A stretch of DNA of 64,000 nt from Thermoleophilales bacterium (GCA_020636955.1 JACJWY010000005.1:108433-172432), one strand, 5' to 3'; numbered from the stretch's first letter, positions 23,599 to 33,381 are shown. Translations and numbers: made by a program. The notes: generated from the letters alone by a model not told the origin.

Positions 23599-24951
23599 AT
23601 GGCAGTTCAGACCAACACCCCGGAAGACGTATTCGAAGCAGTCAGGGAGCACGATGTCCGCTTCGTTCGGCTCTGGTTCACCGATGTTCTCGGTCACCTG
23701 AAGAGCTTCTCGATCAACTCGAGCGAACTCGAACGGGCCTTCGAGCAGGGGATCGGCTTCGACGGCGCCTCGCTCACCGGCTTCAACCCGGTCGAGGAAT
23801 CGGACATGGTGGCCCGGCCCGACGCTTCGACCTTCAGTCTTATCCCTTGGCGGCCCGGGGGAACCGATGCCGTGGCCCGCATGTTCTGTGACATCGAGGT
23901 GCCCGGCGGTCTCGCCTACGAGGGCGATCCCCGCTGGGTTCTGAAGCGGGCGCTTGACCGCGCAGCCGAACTCGGTTTCGATGATTACCTGGTAGCGCCG
24001 GAGCTCGAGTTCTTCTACTTCCGGTCGGCGCGGCCCGCAGGCGGGGTGCCGGAGGTGCTCGACGAAGGCGGGTATTTCGACCTGACCACCCTCGATGCGG
24101 GATCCGACGTCCGTCGCGAAACCGTGCTCGCGCTGGAACAGATGGGTGTACACGTCGCATCAACCCACCATGAGGCCGGCCCTTCACAACACGAACTGGA
24201 CCTGAAGCCTGCCGGGGCCCTGACCACCGCCGACGACGTGATGAGCACCCGCATCGTGGTCAAGGAATATGCGGTCCAGGAGGGCTGGCACGCGACCTTC
24301 ATGCCGAAGCCGATCGGCGGCGCGAACGGCTCCGGCATGCACCTGCACCAGTCGCTGAAGAAGGATGGCTCGAATGCCTTCTTCGATGAGGAAAAGCCCA
24401 GGGTGCTTTCCCAGACAGCCAAGGCCTTCATCGCCGGGCAGCTTCGGCACGCCCGGGAAATCGCCCCCCTTTACGCGCAGTGGGTCAACTCGTACAAGCG
24501 CCTGGTTCCGGGCTTCGAAGCACCGGTCTACCTGTCCTGGTCGCGGCGCAATCGTTCGTCCCTGATCCGGGTTCCGCAACCGAACGGCGATGATCCGGAA
24601 GGGGCGAAAGTCGAGATCCGCTGCCCCGACCCGGCCTGTAACCCCTACCTGTGCCTGGCCGGGATGCTCCAGGCCGGTCTCGAAGGAATCGAAAAGGGCT
24701 ACGAGCTGCCGGAGCCAATGGAGGAGAACCTCTACCACCTGGGTCCGGATGACCTCGCCCAGCGCGGAATCGAACAGCTGCCGGCAACCCTGGGCGAAGC
24801 GATCGAGCTGGCGGCTGACTCGGAGCTGGTCCTGCGGACCCTGGGCGAGCACACCTTCCGGCGCTTCATCGAGCTGAAGCGTCAGGAATGGGACGCCTAC
24901 CGGGTGCAGGTGACCCCCTTCGAGGTCGAGAGCTTCCTGCCGGTTCTGTAG
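23599..24951 (+). CDS. glnA: Glutamine synthetase, type I
   Basis: 450 residues from ATG at 23599 with AAGGAG 8 bp upstream; the open frame further back to 23500 is non-coding. Motifs of GSI are present: N-terminal beta-grasp FVRLWFTDVLGHLKSFSI with D/E-loop GIGFDGASLTGF, metal ligands in VAPELEFFYF and HHEAGPSQHELD, ATP loop KPIGGANGSGMHLHQSL, and RSSLIRVP. It makes glutamine from glutamate, ammonia and ATP. The palindromic upstream region suggests nitrogen control. Confidence 0.96.
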   Translation: MAVQTNTPEDVFEAVREHDVRFVRLWFTDVLGHLKSFSINSSELERAFEQGIGFDGASLTGFNPVEESDMVARPDASTFSLIPWRPGGTDAVARMFCDIEVPGGLAYEGDPRWVLKRALDRAAELGFDDYLVAPELEFFYFRSARPAGGVPEVLDEGGYFDLTTLDAGSDVRRETVLALEQMGVHVASTHHEAGPSQHELDLKPAGALTTADDVMSTRIVVKEYAVQEGWHATFMPKPIGGANGSGMHLHQSLKKDGSNAFFDEEKPRVLSQTAKAFIAGQLRHAREIAPLYAQWVNSYKRLVPGFEAPVYLSWSRRNRSSLIRVPQPNGDDPEGAKVEIRCPDPACNPYLCLAGMLQAGLEGIEKGYELPEPMEENLYHLGPDDLAQRGIEQLPATLGEAIELAADSELVLRTLGEHTFRRFIELKRQEWDAYRVQVTPFEVESFLPVL

Positions 24952-24984
24952 GCCGGCCCTCCGGGACGCGCGCGCCCGAACGTT

Positions 24985-25482
24985 CTAGCTCCGCAGGCTC
25001 TCCAGCTTCCTGGTCGCGGCCGTCTTCGCGTTGAAGGCGCTGGCCATTGCCTTGTCGGCGAAGGAACCCTTGGGCGGGACGGCGCCGAGCTGGCGGGCCA
25101 TGTCCAGCCCGTTCAGGATTGCGGTGATGTGGATGATCTTTCCCTCTTCGAGGGTCAGCAGATCGACCCCTTCGATGTCGATCCTCGCTCCGTTCGGGCG
25201 GAATCCCTCGAAGACTCCTTCGCCGTCAAACGTCCCGGTTGTCTGCCAATGCACCGAGGCCTTTTCGCCTTCGGCGACGATGCTCCGGGCCTCGAGCCGG
25301 AAGTCGGGAAAACAGCTGAACAGGTTGCCGAACCACTGGTTGTAGTCCTCGGGCGCATTCAGCTCATCCATGCCGACGAAGGTGGCGTGGCTGCCCGGCT
25401 TCCAGCAGGCGACCATGCCGGCGATGTCCTGGCGGCTGACGCATTCGAAGTAATGGGTGGCAATCTCACTGGTCGAGGGCAT
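24985..25482 (-). CDS. SnoaL/NTF2-like ester-cyclase-type protein
   Basis: 165 residues from ATG at 25482 (MPSTSEIATHYFECVSRQDI) with AAAGGAA upstream. The cone-fold is suggested by YFECVSRQDIAGMVACWKPG, the WFGNLFSCFPDFRLEA segment and VHWQTTGTFDGE, as in SnoaL-like proteins. They can be cyclases, isomerases or binding proteins, and no substrate can be named. The start overlaps the end of the YyaL-type gene by 17 bp, so the two are coupled. Confidence 0.75.
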   Translation of the reverse strand: MPSTSEIATHYFECVSRQDIAGMVACWKPGSHATFVGMDELNAPEDYNQWFGNLFSCFPDFRLEARSIVAEGEKASVHWQTTGTFDGEGVFEGFRPNGARIDIEGVDLLTLEEGKIIHITAILNGLDMARQLGAVPPKGSFADKAMASAFNAKTAATRKLESLRS

Positions 25483-27496
25483 CGAGTTCCTTTCCCAGCT
25501 TCGCTGGATCGTTGGTTGGTGCCCGGCAGGTGAAGCTGCGACAAAGATACGCCGCCGGCTTGCCATCGAGGGACATCCGTTCGCGCATCAGCGGCGGGGT
25601 CGTCGATCCTTCCGGTCCGCCGGCGATTACCAGGTTCGGCCTGTACCGCCGCCTTGCTTCGGTGACGAGTGCGGCAGCGCCTGCTGCGCCAGCGTTCGCA
25701 TCGGCTGTCTCGGCGTCCCGGCCTTCGGGCCAGACGATCGCCAGCTCTGCTCCGGGGTAGTGGTAAAAGGCCAGCGCCTGCAACAGATGGCCGAAGGCGG
25801 CCGGCTGTCGACCGGTGGCCGGAGCCAGCAGCTTCAGTACTTCCTCGGCCTTGCGCCGGTATGCGGACTCACCGGTCAACGCCGAGAGTCGCAGAAGGCC
25901 GAGGGCAGCAGAAGAAGAAGCCGCCGGGATCGGGTGGTCGCCGACGTCCTTGCGTCTGGCGATCAGATCCTCGTGATCGTGCGAGGTGGTGAAGAAACCG
26001 CCCCGGGCCGGATCCGAGAAACGGTCGATCATGTTTTCCGCCACGGCTCGTGCGCGGTCGAAGGTCATCGGATCGAAATTGGCCTGGTAGAGGTCGAGCA
26101 GTGCTTCGAGCAGGAAAGCGTGGTCTTCGAGGTAGGCATTCAACCGGGCCTCGCCGTGGCGCCAGGTCCGGAGCAGGTTGCCCTGCGGCCCGCGCATTCC
26201 ATTCCAGATGAAGTCGGCACAGCGCTGTGCGGCTTCCAGGTAGTCAGGTCGCCCGAGCACGGCGCCGGCTTCGGACAGGGCCGAGATCATGAGTGAGTTC
26301 CACGAGCTCAGAACCTTGTCGTCAAGGGCCGGCCGGACCCTGCCGGCCCTTGCCGCAAGCAGCCGGTCGGACAGTTCTTCCAGGCCCTGATCGATTTCGT
26401 CGGGTGGCAGGCCGGCAGGCAGGTGAAGCACGCTGCGGCCTTCGAGCTGGCCTGACTCCGTCACGCCGAAGGCGTCGATCGCGGTGGATGCATCTTCGCC
26501 GAGTGCTGCCTCGATCTCGGCCGGCGTCCAGGTGTAGAATAGTCCTTCGATGCCTTCTGAATCTGCGTCGAGCGAGGCGTAGAAGCCTCCGGCCGGGTCG
26601 AGCATCTCGGACATCGCCCAGTCCAGCGTCTTCTGGGCCACCCAGCGGTAGCGGTCGCGTTCGGTCACCTGCCAGGCACGGAGGTAGGTTCGGGCGAGCA
26701 GGGCGTTGTCGTAGAGCATCTTCTCGAAGTGGGGCACGAGCCAACGTTCGTCAACCGAGTACCGGGCGAAACCGCCGGCCAGCTGGTCGAACATGCCGCC
26801 GGCCGCCATCCGGTCGAGCGTAATTTCGGCGGCTTCGACCTCGCCCTGACCGAGCATGAAGTCGAGGGCGGAGGCGGGCGGGAACTTCGGGGCGGGGCCG
26901 AAGCCACCCAGTTTCCCGTCGGTCTGCTCGGCCAGATTTTTCGCCCGCTCGCCGGGCAGGTCGGGGTCGAGGTCTCCTTCCGGGGCGCCGATCAGCGAGA
27001 CCGCACCCAGTCGCGATCGCACGCTTTCCGACTGGGCGAGGATCTCGTCGCGCTTCTCGTCCCAGGCCTTGGTGACCGCTTCCATGACCATCATGAAACT
27101 GGGCATGCCCCGGGAAGTGTCCGGCGGGAAGTAGGTTCCGCCGTGAAACGGCACCCCCTGGGGATCAAGGAAGGCGGTCAACGGCCAGCCGCCCTGGCCG
27201 GTGATCGACTGGACCGCCTCCATGTAGATCGAGTCGATGTCCGGTCGTTCCTCGCGGTCGACCTTCACCGGCACGAAATGTTCATTCATATATGCCGCGG
27301 TCGTCTCGTCCTCGAAAGACTCCCGCTCCATCACGTGGCACCAGTGGCATGCCGCATAACCGACCGAGAGCAGGACGGGCACCTGCCGCTCCCGGGCCTC
27401 GGCCAGCGCTTCCGGGCCCCAGGGATGCCAGTCGACCGGGTTGTCCTTGTGCTGGAGCAGATACGGGCTGGTTTCTTCAGCGAGGCGGTTGCTCAT
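25466..27496 (-). CDS. Thioredoxin-domain protein of the YyaL/Spata20 family
   Basis: 676 residues from MSNRLAEETSPYLLQHKDN; another in-frame ATG is 6 codons upstream at 27514, and neither has a clear ribosome site. The N-terminal thioredoxin domain has CHWCHVM after SVGYAA and GGWPLTAFLDPQGVPFHGGT. The rest is an (alpha/alpha)6-type barrel (LVPHFEKMLYDNALLARTYL, GGFYASLDADSEG, ASSSAALGLLRLS). The family is widespread but its reaction is not established. Confidence 0.9.
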   Translation of the reverse strand: MSNRLAEETSPYLLQHKDNPVDWHPWGPEALAEARERQVPVLLSVGYAACHWCHVMERESFEDETTAAYMNEHFVPVKVDREERPDIDSIYMEAVQSITGQGGWPLTAFLDPQGVPFHGGTYFPPDTSRGMPSFMMVMEAVTKAWDEKRDEILAQSESVRSRLGAVSLIGAPEGDLDPDLPGERAKNLAEQTDGKLGGFGPAPKFPPASALDFMLGQGEVEAAEITLDRMAAGGMFDQLAGGFARYSVDERWLVPHFEKMLYDNALLARTYLRAWQVTERDRYRWVAQKTLDWAMSEMLDPAGGFYASLDADSEGIEGLFYTWTPAEIEAALGEDASTAIDAFGVTESGQLEGRSVLHLPAGLPPDEIDQGLEELSDRLLAARAGRVRPALDDKVLSSWNSLMISALSEAGAVLGRPDYLEAAQRCADFIWNGMRGPQGNLLRTWRHGEARLNAYLEDHAFLLEALLDLYQANFDPMTFDRARAVAENMIDRFSDPARGGFFTTSHDHEDLIARRKDVGDHPIPAASSSAALGLLRLSALTGESAYRRKAEEVLKLLAPATGRQPAAFGHLLQALAFYHYPGAELAIVWPEGRDAETADANAGAAGAAALVTEARRRYRPNLVIAGGPEGSTTPPLMRERMSLDGKPAAYLCRSFTCRAPTNDPAKLGKELDALDQ

Positions 27497-27551
27497 TGGC
27501 ACATGATCGGGCATCGGGCATCCGGGGGGTCAGGCATGGCAGGATGCCACC

Positions 27552-28349
27552 ATGCTCGAAGCGTCGATCTTCAGCCGGTTCTGGCATGACCAGATCGAGA
27601 CGAACCACCAGCAGGCGATCTTCCTGGTTCTTGTCGGCTTTCTCCTGTCGTTCGCTTTCATCCGCATGAGTACCCGGTTGATGCGAAGTCCGAAAGTGCC
27701 CTGGTGGCCGGGAAGCATCGTCAGCGACGGCGGCCTCCACGTTCATCACCACGTTTTCGGCATCGTGTTGATGATGATCTCGGGCGCAGTCGGATTTGCC
27801 CTGGCGGGCGAGGGCACCGCATTCAATCTTTGCGGTCTGGCTTTCGGGATCGGCATCGGGTTGACCATCGACGAATTCGCCCTTTGGCTTCACCTAGAGG
27901 ATGTCTACTGGTCGGAGGAGGGCCGCCGGTCGATCGATGCGACCGTGTTGACCGCGGTGGTGCTGGCCCTGCTCATGTTTGGTGTCCGGCCCTTCGAGAT
28001 CGATTCGAACTCGATCGGGATCCTCGTCGTCAGCATCATCACCGCCCTCTTTGTCTTCCTGATGGTCGGGATCTGCTTCCTCAAGGACCGCGTTCTTCAT
28101 GCCGTCGTCGGATTCTTCTTCCTGCCGATCGCGATCTACGGAGCCTGCCGACTGGGCAAACCGCAATCGGTCTGGGCCAAGCGGCGATATGGCGAGAGGA
28201 ACCCTTCAAAGCAGAAACGGGCCGAGGCCCGCTTCCGGCCGGACCGCCGGACCCAGCGGTTCAAGGAACGTTTCCGCGACATCGTCGGCGGCGGGCTGAT
28301 CCACCAGGATCCGGACCCTGCCCCCGACGAGTCGAAACCAGACGCCTGA
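27552..28349 (+). CDS. Conserved integral membrane protein with HVHHH motif
   Basis: 265 residues. Five or so membrane helices (AIFLVLVGFLLSFAFIRM, VFGIVLMMISGAVGFALA, LAFGIGIGLTIDEFALWL, LTAVVLALLMFGV, GILVVSIITALFVFLMVGIC). Between the first two is GGLHVHHHVFG, a His cluster that could bind a metal, and IDEFALWLHLEDVYW follows with acidic residues. The tail is Arg/Lys-rich. No function is known. It is divergent from the YyaL-type gene and ends directly at the stop of the aminotransferase. Confidence 0.75.
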   Translation: MLEASIFSRFWHDQIETNHQQAIFLVLVGFLLSFAFIRMSTRLMRSPKVPWWPGSIVSDGGLHVHHHVFGIVLMMISGAVGFALAGEGTAFNLCGLAFGIGIGLTIDEFALWLHLEDVYWSEEGRRSIDATVLTAVVLALLMFGVRPFEIDSNSIGILVVSIITALFVFLMVGICFLKDRVLHAVVGFFFLPIAIYGACRLGKPQSVWAKRRYGERNPSKQKRAEARFRPDRRTQRFKERFRDIVGGGLIHQDPDPAPDESKPDA

Positions 28350-29717
28350 TCAGGCAGTGACGTCCTGTGCGAATGCCTCGAAGGCGTTGGCGTAGTTGTC
28401 GAGATCCTGTTCGGTGTGGAAGACCGAAAGGGTCCACTCTTCCTCGACGCCAGGGGTCATGAAGATGCCGTGATTCATGTGGTAAAGCCAGCCCAGGGTT
28501 GAAAGCTCCGCGTCCACGTATTCCGCGTAATCCCGGTACTCGTAGAGTCGCTGCGGGGAGAAGATGACGCAGCCCTTGGCGCCGATGCCTTCGGTGTAAG
28601 CGGGCAGGCCGTACCTGTCGATGATCTCCTGGCAGCGGCCCTTGAGGTATTCGTTCTTCTCGTTCAGCTCGACGTAGGCCTGCTCGGTCAGCACCTCGGT
28701 CAGCGCCGCCTTCGCCGCAGCCATGACCAGCGGGTTGCCGTTGAAGGTGCCGTACTGTTTGACCCGGTCATCCTCGACCAGCTGCGCGACCTCGTCCGAC
28801 ATCCCGATTGAGCCGCCCGGATAGCCGCCACAGGTGGCCTTGGCCAGGGTGATCATGTCCGGGGTGACCCCGTAGTAGCCGGTTGCTCCGCCGTGAGACA
28901 TGGTCGCGCCGGTCTTGACCTCATCGAAGATCAGCTTGATCCCGTACTGCTCGGTCAGTTCGCGAACGGCTTCGAGATAACCGTCCTTCGGCGGGATGAT
29001 GTTGATGTTCATCATCGCCGGCTCGACGATCATCCCGGCGACCTGGTCACCGATGTTCTCGAGCACCGCCTTGAGCGCGTCGACGTTGTTGAAGGGCACC
29101 GTGTGGGTCAGGTCGGTCAGCGCCTTCGGAGTGCCCTCTCCGTAAGGGACGGCGATCGGATCCTCGCGGGTGCCAATCTGATCGAGCGGCGGGGCAACCG
29201 AGACCATCACCGCGTCATGGTGGCCGTGGTAGGAGCCTTCGACCTTGAGGATCATGTCGCGGCCGGTGGCGCCGCGGGCGAGGTGGACCGCGTCCATGGT
29301 CGCCTCGGTGCCGGAGTTGATGAACCGCCAGTGGGGGAGGCCGAAGCGCTTCTTCAGCTCTTCGGCGACCTCGATCGAGTCGTTGGTAGGCGCGGCGAAG
29401 TGCGTGCTCTGGTCGATCCGGGCTTTGACCGCCTCGCCGATCGTCGGGTTGGCGTGACCGATCACCATCACGCCGAAGCCGGCGTGGAAGTCCGTGTACT
29501 GGTTGCCGTCGACGTCCCAGACCTGGGAACCCTTGCCCTCGGTCAGGTAGACCGGCCAGGGGTCCATCATCTGAAACGAGGAAGGCACGCCGCCCGGCAT
29601 GACTTTCACCGCCCGCTGATACTCCTCGGCGGATTTGCCGGTGCGATTGCGATAGATCTCCTGCTGGGCTTCGGTCAGCGAAGCGATCCGCTTGGGGTCA
29701 AGGCCGCTGTCAGACAT
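28350..29717 (-). CDS. Class III aminotransferase (glutamate-1-semialdehyde aminomutase-like)
   Basis: 455 residues. PLP features of class III: INSGTEATMDAVHLARG, EGSYHGHHD, LIFDEVKTG and the Schiff-base Lys in TLAKATCGGYPGG. The N-terminal KVMPGGVPSSFQ and DVDGNQYTDFHAGFGVMVIG segments are like HemL-type enzymes, but the substrate could be another amino acid or omega-amino compound. It lies downstream of a PucR regulator on the same strand with a 101-bp gap. Confidence 0.88.
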   Translation of the reverse strand: MSDSGLDPKRIASLTEAQQEIYRNRTGKSAEEYQRAVKVMPGGVPSSFQMMDPWPVYLTEGKGSQVWDVDGNQYTDFHAGFGVMVIGHANPTIGEAVKARIDQSTHFAAPTNDSIEVAEELKKRFGLPHWRFINSGTEATMDAVHLARGATGRDMILKVEGSYHGHHDAVMVSVAPPLDQIGTREDPIAVPYGEGTPKALTDLTHTVPFNNVDALKAVLENIGDQVAGMIVEPAMMNINIIPPKDGYLEAVRELTEQYGIKLIFDEVKTGATMSHGGATGYYGVTPDMITLAKATCGGYPGGSIGMSDEVAQLVEDDRVKQYGTFNGNPLVMAAAKAALTEVLTEQAYVELNEKNEYLKGRCQEIIDRYGLPAYTEGIGAKGCVIFSPQRLYEYRDYAEYVDAELSTLGWLYHMNHGIFMTPGVEEEWTLSVFHTEQDLDNYANAFEAFAQDVTA

Positions 29718-29818
29718 CGATTCTCCTCGGTCGTGGGACTCAAGGGGAGCCTACATAGCGACCCTTGCCGAATCCAAGCCGGAACGTCAGACCGGCAACT
29801 CGCCTCTAGACGTTTTGA

Positions 29819-30994
29819 CTAGTCCAGCGAGAGGGCAACGGTCGCGGCTTCGATCATGCGTGGATCGTCGAGCCGTTCTCCGTATATGTCCCGCAGTTGG
29901 CCCATCCGGTAGCGAACCGTCTGGGGGTGAACGTGCAGCGCAGCTGCGATCTCGTCCCTTCGGCCCTGGTGGAGCAGCCATGCCTTGAGAGTCGCCCTCA
30001 GCTTCCCGGCGGTCGCAGGGCGCAGGTCGGAGAGCGGCGAGAGGATGTCCTCCCGAAGGTCTTCCAGGGCCATCGGGTCCGCGCTTGTGACCAGTTCCGT
30101 CAGATAGTTGTCAGCGTCTGCCGTGCCCGTGTCTCCATCCGCACCGATCAGGTCAAGAACCTTGAGCGCCCGCGAGAACGACTCACCAGCCCTGTGCCAG
30201 GGCCGCACCGGCCCGATGACCGCGCCGCGTCCCGCCAGCGCCCCCTTCAGATGTTCCCTCTCCCCGGCTTTGGATGTGGGTGCGAGAACAAGCAGGCGGT
30301 CTTCCCCGGACAGTCCGGGCAGGTCGTCGGGCACGATCAGGGAACGGGTGTCGATCAGGTTGCGAATGCCCTGCGCCCTGCCGGTCGCCACGATCACGGC
30401 CGAAACGGTTTCGGGGGGATCCCAATGTGCTCTTTCCGCCTCGTCCCGGAGGACGTCGGCCGGTCCGCCCGCGAGGATCCGGCGGGCCAGCTCTTCGAGT
30501 CGGCGGGATCTGGACCTCTGGCTCGATTCCTGTTCGTGGGAGTAGCCGGCGACGCTGGAGGCAGACAGCTGGTCGATGTAGGCGAAGATCATCTCGGCGA
30601 AACTGGAAAAGATTTCGATCGGAATGCCTGCCTCGATTGCGACCTGAGACCATTCCCGCCATGCAGCTCTGGCGCCGATCCGGTAGGCGGAGAGGAGGAC
30701 GTCGGTCGTGCGGCCACTGCGGAACTCTCCCCGGCCGAGGGCGAAGGAGGCGTCGAGAGCGGGCTGAAACGGGACCACCGCGTCGGCGGACCGCGACTCG
30801 GATGCGATCACCAGAAAGCCGCGGAGCGCCAGTTCCACCTGATGGTCGAGGGTGTCTCCTTCGGGTCCGCGCAGGGCGCTGTATTCGGGCACTTCGGCGA
30901 TGACCGCCGCGGCCGATGCTGTTGCGACATCGGGGAGAACATCGCGCAGAGTGGCGATTACCGATTCCGGCACGAATGAAGATTCGGCGCTCAT
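29819..30994 (-). CDS. PucR/CdaR-family transcriptional regulator
   Basis: 391 residues from ATG at 30994 (MSAESSFVPESVIATLRDVL). The central part resembles a GGDEF-like CdaR sensor domain, and the C-terminus is the PucR helix-turn-helix (LKAWLLHQGRRDEIAAALHV, HPQTVRYRMGQLRDIYG). These regulators respond to purines, amino acids or fatty acids. It is divergent from the reductase/desaturase genes; a homologous arrangement in mycobacteria and corynebacteria makes desaturase control plausible (inference). Confidence 0.88.
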   Translation of the reverse strand: MSAESSFVPESVIATLRDVLPDVATASAAAVIAEVPEYSALRGPEGDTLDHQVELALRGFLVIASESRSADAVVPFQPALDASFALGRGEFRSGRTTDVLLSAYRIGARAAWREWSQVAIEAGIPIEIFSSFAEMIFAYIDQLSASSVAGYSHEQESSQRSRSRRLEELARRILAGGPADVLRDEAERAHWDPPETVSAVIVATGRAQGIRNLIDTRSLIVPDDLPGLSGEDRLLVLAPTSKAGEREHLKGALAGRGAVIGPVRPWHRAGESFSRALKVLDLIGADGDTGTADADNYLTELVTSADPMALEDLREDILSPLSDLRPATAGKLRATLKAWLLHQGRRDEIAAALHVHPQTVRYRMGQLRDIYGERLDDPRMIEAATVALSLD

Positions 30995-31012
30995 GGCAAT
31001 CGAGAATAGCGC

Positions 31013-31041
31013 CTTGTTTGTTCGAAAACAATAAAAACAAG
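31013..31041. promoter_or_regulatory. AT-rich palindrome in the PucR/reductase divergent promoter
   Basis: CTTGTTT (31013-31019) pairs with AAACAAG (31035-31041). A near-perfect palindrome TTGTTT-GTTCGA-AAACAA (31014-31031) overlaps it. The stretch is AT-rich in a GC-rich genome and lies 19 bp from the PucR start, as expected for a regulator site. Confidence 0.5.
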
Positions 31042-31100
31042 CATCAAAATTCAACCAAGAGGTTCAAGATAATTCCAAAGGGATAGTTCACTCTGTCCCT

Positions 31101-32192
31101 ATGCCGTCACTTCTTTCACCGCGCCGCTCCGCTTCCGGAATCCGTTCCGGCATGGGTGCCCTGGCCGAGCGGGTGGCGACGCCGCTGCTTCCGTCGGACT
31201 ACGTCGACCTGCTCTCGCCGCTCGCTTCGAGCGCTGAGCTCAGAGGAAAAGTCGTCGGCGTGCTGCCGGAAACGGTCGATTCGGCGACTCTGATCATCAA
31301 GCCAGGCAGAACCTGGAAAGGCCATCGGCCGGGCCAGTACATCCGGGTCGGGGTAGACATCAACGGAGTGAGGCGTTGGCGGGCCTATTCGCTGACCTCT
31401 TCGCCGGAGCGGCCAGACGGCAACCTCACGATCACCGTCAAGACGATCGAGGAAGGCTTGGTCAGCAACCATCTGGTCCACCGGATCCGGACCGGAACGG
31501 TCATCCAGCTCGACCAGGCGACCGGTGACTTCACCCTCGGTGAGCAGAGGAGGCGAAAGCAGCTCTTCGTCACAGCCGGCAGCGGCATAACCCCGGTGAT
31601 GGGAATGCTTCGGGGCCACTCCGAAGATCTCGAGGGTTCCGTGCTGATTCACTCGGCTCCGACCGGCCGGGACGTGATCTTCGGCAGGGAGCTGCGAGGG
31701 ATAGCCGACGAAGGCCGCATCGAACTGATCGAGATCCACACGGACCGGGCCGGAATGCTGAACCCCGCAAATCTCGCGGCGATGGTCCCGGACCTCGCGG
31801 AACGGGAAATAAGGGCCTGCGGGCCGACAGGGATGCTCGATTCGATCGAAGCCCACCTCGAAACCATCGGGCTTGCCCACCGGCTTCGTACCGAGCGCTT
31901 TCGACCCGCTGTCGTGGTAACCGGGGAGGGCGGAACCATCCACTTCACCGTCTCGGACGTCAACGCTCAAGGGGACGGAGCTACCCCGATCCTGGACGTC
32001 GGCGAGGAGGCCGGGGTGCTGATGCCATCCGGCTGCCGGATGGGCATCTGCTTTGGCTGCGTTTCCCGGTTGCGCGAGGGAGCCGTCCGTGACCTGCGGA
32101 CCGGCGAGGTGACCACCGCCACTACCGGTGACGAGATCCAGATCCAGACCTGCGTGTCGGCCGCCGCCGGCACCTGCCAAATCGAACTGTGA
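31101..32192 (+). CDS. Ferredoxin reductase with C-terminal 2Fe-2S domain (desaturase electron donor)
   Basis: 363 residues. FAD-binding RAYSLTSSP, NAD-binding FVTAGSGITPVMGML and the end motif RACGPTGMLD define the ferredoxin-NADP reductase fold. The C-terminal plant-type 2Fe-2S domain has CRMGICFGCV and a final Cys in IQTCVS. It likely passes electrons from NAD(P)H to the desaturase that starts 7 bp later, as Rv3230c does for DesA3 in Mycobacterium tuberculosis (known pair; transfer here is inference). Confidence 0.92.
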   Translation: MPSLLSPRRSASGIRSGMGALAERVATPLLPSDYVDLLSPLASSAELRGKVVGVLPETVDSATLIIKPGRTWKGHRPGQYIRVGVDINGVRRWRAYSLTSSPERPDGNLTITVKTIEEGLVSNHLVHRIRTGTVIQLDQATGDFTLGEQRRRKQLFVTAGSGITPVMGMLRGHSEDLEGSVLIHSAPTGRDVIFGRELRGIADEGRIELIEIHTDRAGMLNPANLAAMVPDLAEREIRACGPTGMLDSIEAHLETIGLAHRLRTERFRPAVVVTGEGGTIHFTVSDVNAQGDGATPILDVGEEAGVLMPSGCRMGICFGCVSRLREGAVRDLRTGEVTTATTGDEIQIQTCVSAAAGTCQIEL

Positions 32193-32199
32193 GGAAAAA

Positions 32200-33381
32200 A
32201 TGACCGCAATTCAGAAAGATCCTGACAACCCGATTGCCCACCTCTCCCGAGAGGACATCGAGCAGATCGGCCGCGAGCTTGACGCGATCCGCCAGGAAGT
32301 ACTCGACACCCGCGGGGAAGAGGACGCCGCCTACATCCGGGGATTGATCGACACCCAGCGAAAACTGGAGCTGGGCAGCCGCGGCGTCCTGCTCTTCTCG
32401 CTCTTTCCGCCGGCCTGGCTGGTCGGCACGGCCGGCCTCACCGTGGCAAAGATCCTCGAGAACATGGAGATCGGCCACAACGTCATGCACGGCCAGTGGG
32501 ATTGGATGCGGGACCCGAAGATTCACTCGACCACCTGGGAATGGGACAACGCATCCCCGGCCGACCTCTGGAAGCACTCCCACAACGAGATTCACCACAC
32601 CTACACCAACGTAATCGGCAAGGACCACGACCTGGGTTACGGCATCATGCGGGTCGACGAGGACCAGCGCTGGGTCCCGTTCTACCTCGGCCAGCCCGCC
32701 TGGAACCTGATCAACGCCTTCCTTTTCGAGTACAGCATTGCCGCCTACGATCTCCAGTTGAAGAAGAACTGGAAGGGCCGCAAGGAAAATCCGGAATTCC
32801 AGGCCAAGGCGAAGCAGGTCATGAAAAAAATCCGGACCCAGATGACCAAGGACTATGTGGTCCATCCGGCCCTTTCTGGTCCCTCGGCCCCGACCACCCT
32901 CGCGGCCAACCTGACCGCGAATCTGGTCCGGAACCTCTGGACCCATTCGGTGATCATGTGTGGCCACTTCCCCGAGGGCGTCGCTACCTTCGAGAAAAAG
33001 TCGATCGACGGCGAGACCCACGACGACTGGTATGTGAGGCAGATGCTCGGGGCGGCCAACATCAAGGGCTCGCCGGCGATGCATGTGATGACCGGGAACC
33101 TTTCCTTCCAGATCGAACATCACCTGTTCCCGGACCTGCCGAGCAACAGGTATCAGGAGATCTCGCCGAAGGTGAGGGACATCTTCGAGCGCTACGACCT
33201 CCCCTACGCCGAAGGCAGCCTGCCCGGGCAGGTGGCTTCAGCCTGGAAGAAGGTAATCCGGCTCTCGCTGCCGGACGACACCCTGGGGAAGGCGAAGTCG
33301 CTTCTCGGGTTCGGTCGCAAGAAGAAGGAAGCGGATATTCACGAGATTCGCCCGGAAAGGCTGGAAGCCCGGGCGGCCTGA
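32200..33381 (+). CDS. Membrane fatty acid (acyl-CoA/acyl-lipid) desaturase
   Basis: 393 residues from ATG at 32200 (GAGGAAAAA upstream). The three histidine boxes of di-iron desaturases are present: GHNVMH (H93, H97), HSHNEIHH (H126-H133) and QIEHHLFP near residue 310. Hydrophobic spans lie before and between them. It inserts a double bond in fatty acyl chains, tuning membrane fluidity. Co-transcribed with the reductase. Confidence 0.94.
   Translation: MTAIQKDPDNPIAHLSREDIEQIGRELDAIRQEVLDTRGEEDAAYIRGLIDTQRKLELGSRGVLLFSLFPPAWLVGTAGLTVAKILENMEIGHNVMHGQWDWMRDPKIHSTTWEWDNASPADLWKHSHNEIHHTYTNVIGKDHDLGYGIMRVDEDQRWVPFYLGQPAWNLINAFLFEYSIAAYDLQLKKNWKGRKENPEFQAKAKQVMKKIRTQMTKDYVVHPALSGPSAPTTLAANLTANLVRNLWTHSVIMCGHFPEGVATFEKKSIDGETHDDWYVRQMLGAANIKGSPAMHVMTGNLSFQIEHHLFPDLPSNRYQEISPKVRDIFERYDLPYAEGSLPGQVASAWKKVIRLSLPDDTLGKAKSLLGFGRKKKEADIHEIRPERLEARAA

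Noticed and set aside
26293..26823. Long open frames opposite the YyaL-type, meaA and acyl-CoA dehydrogenase genes
   Set aside because: They are antisense shadows of high-GC genes with Arg/Pro/Ala-rich products and no domain signs.
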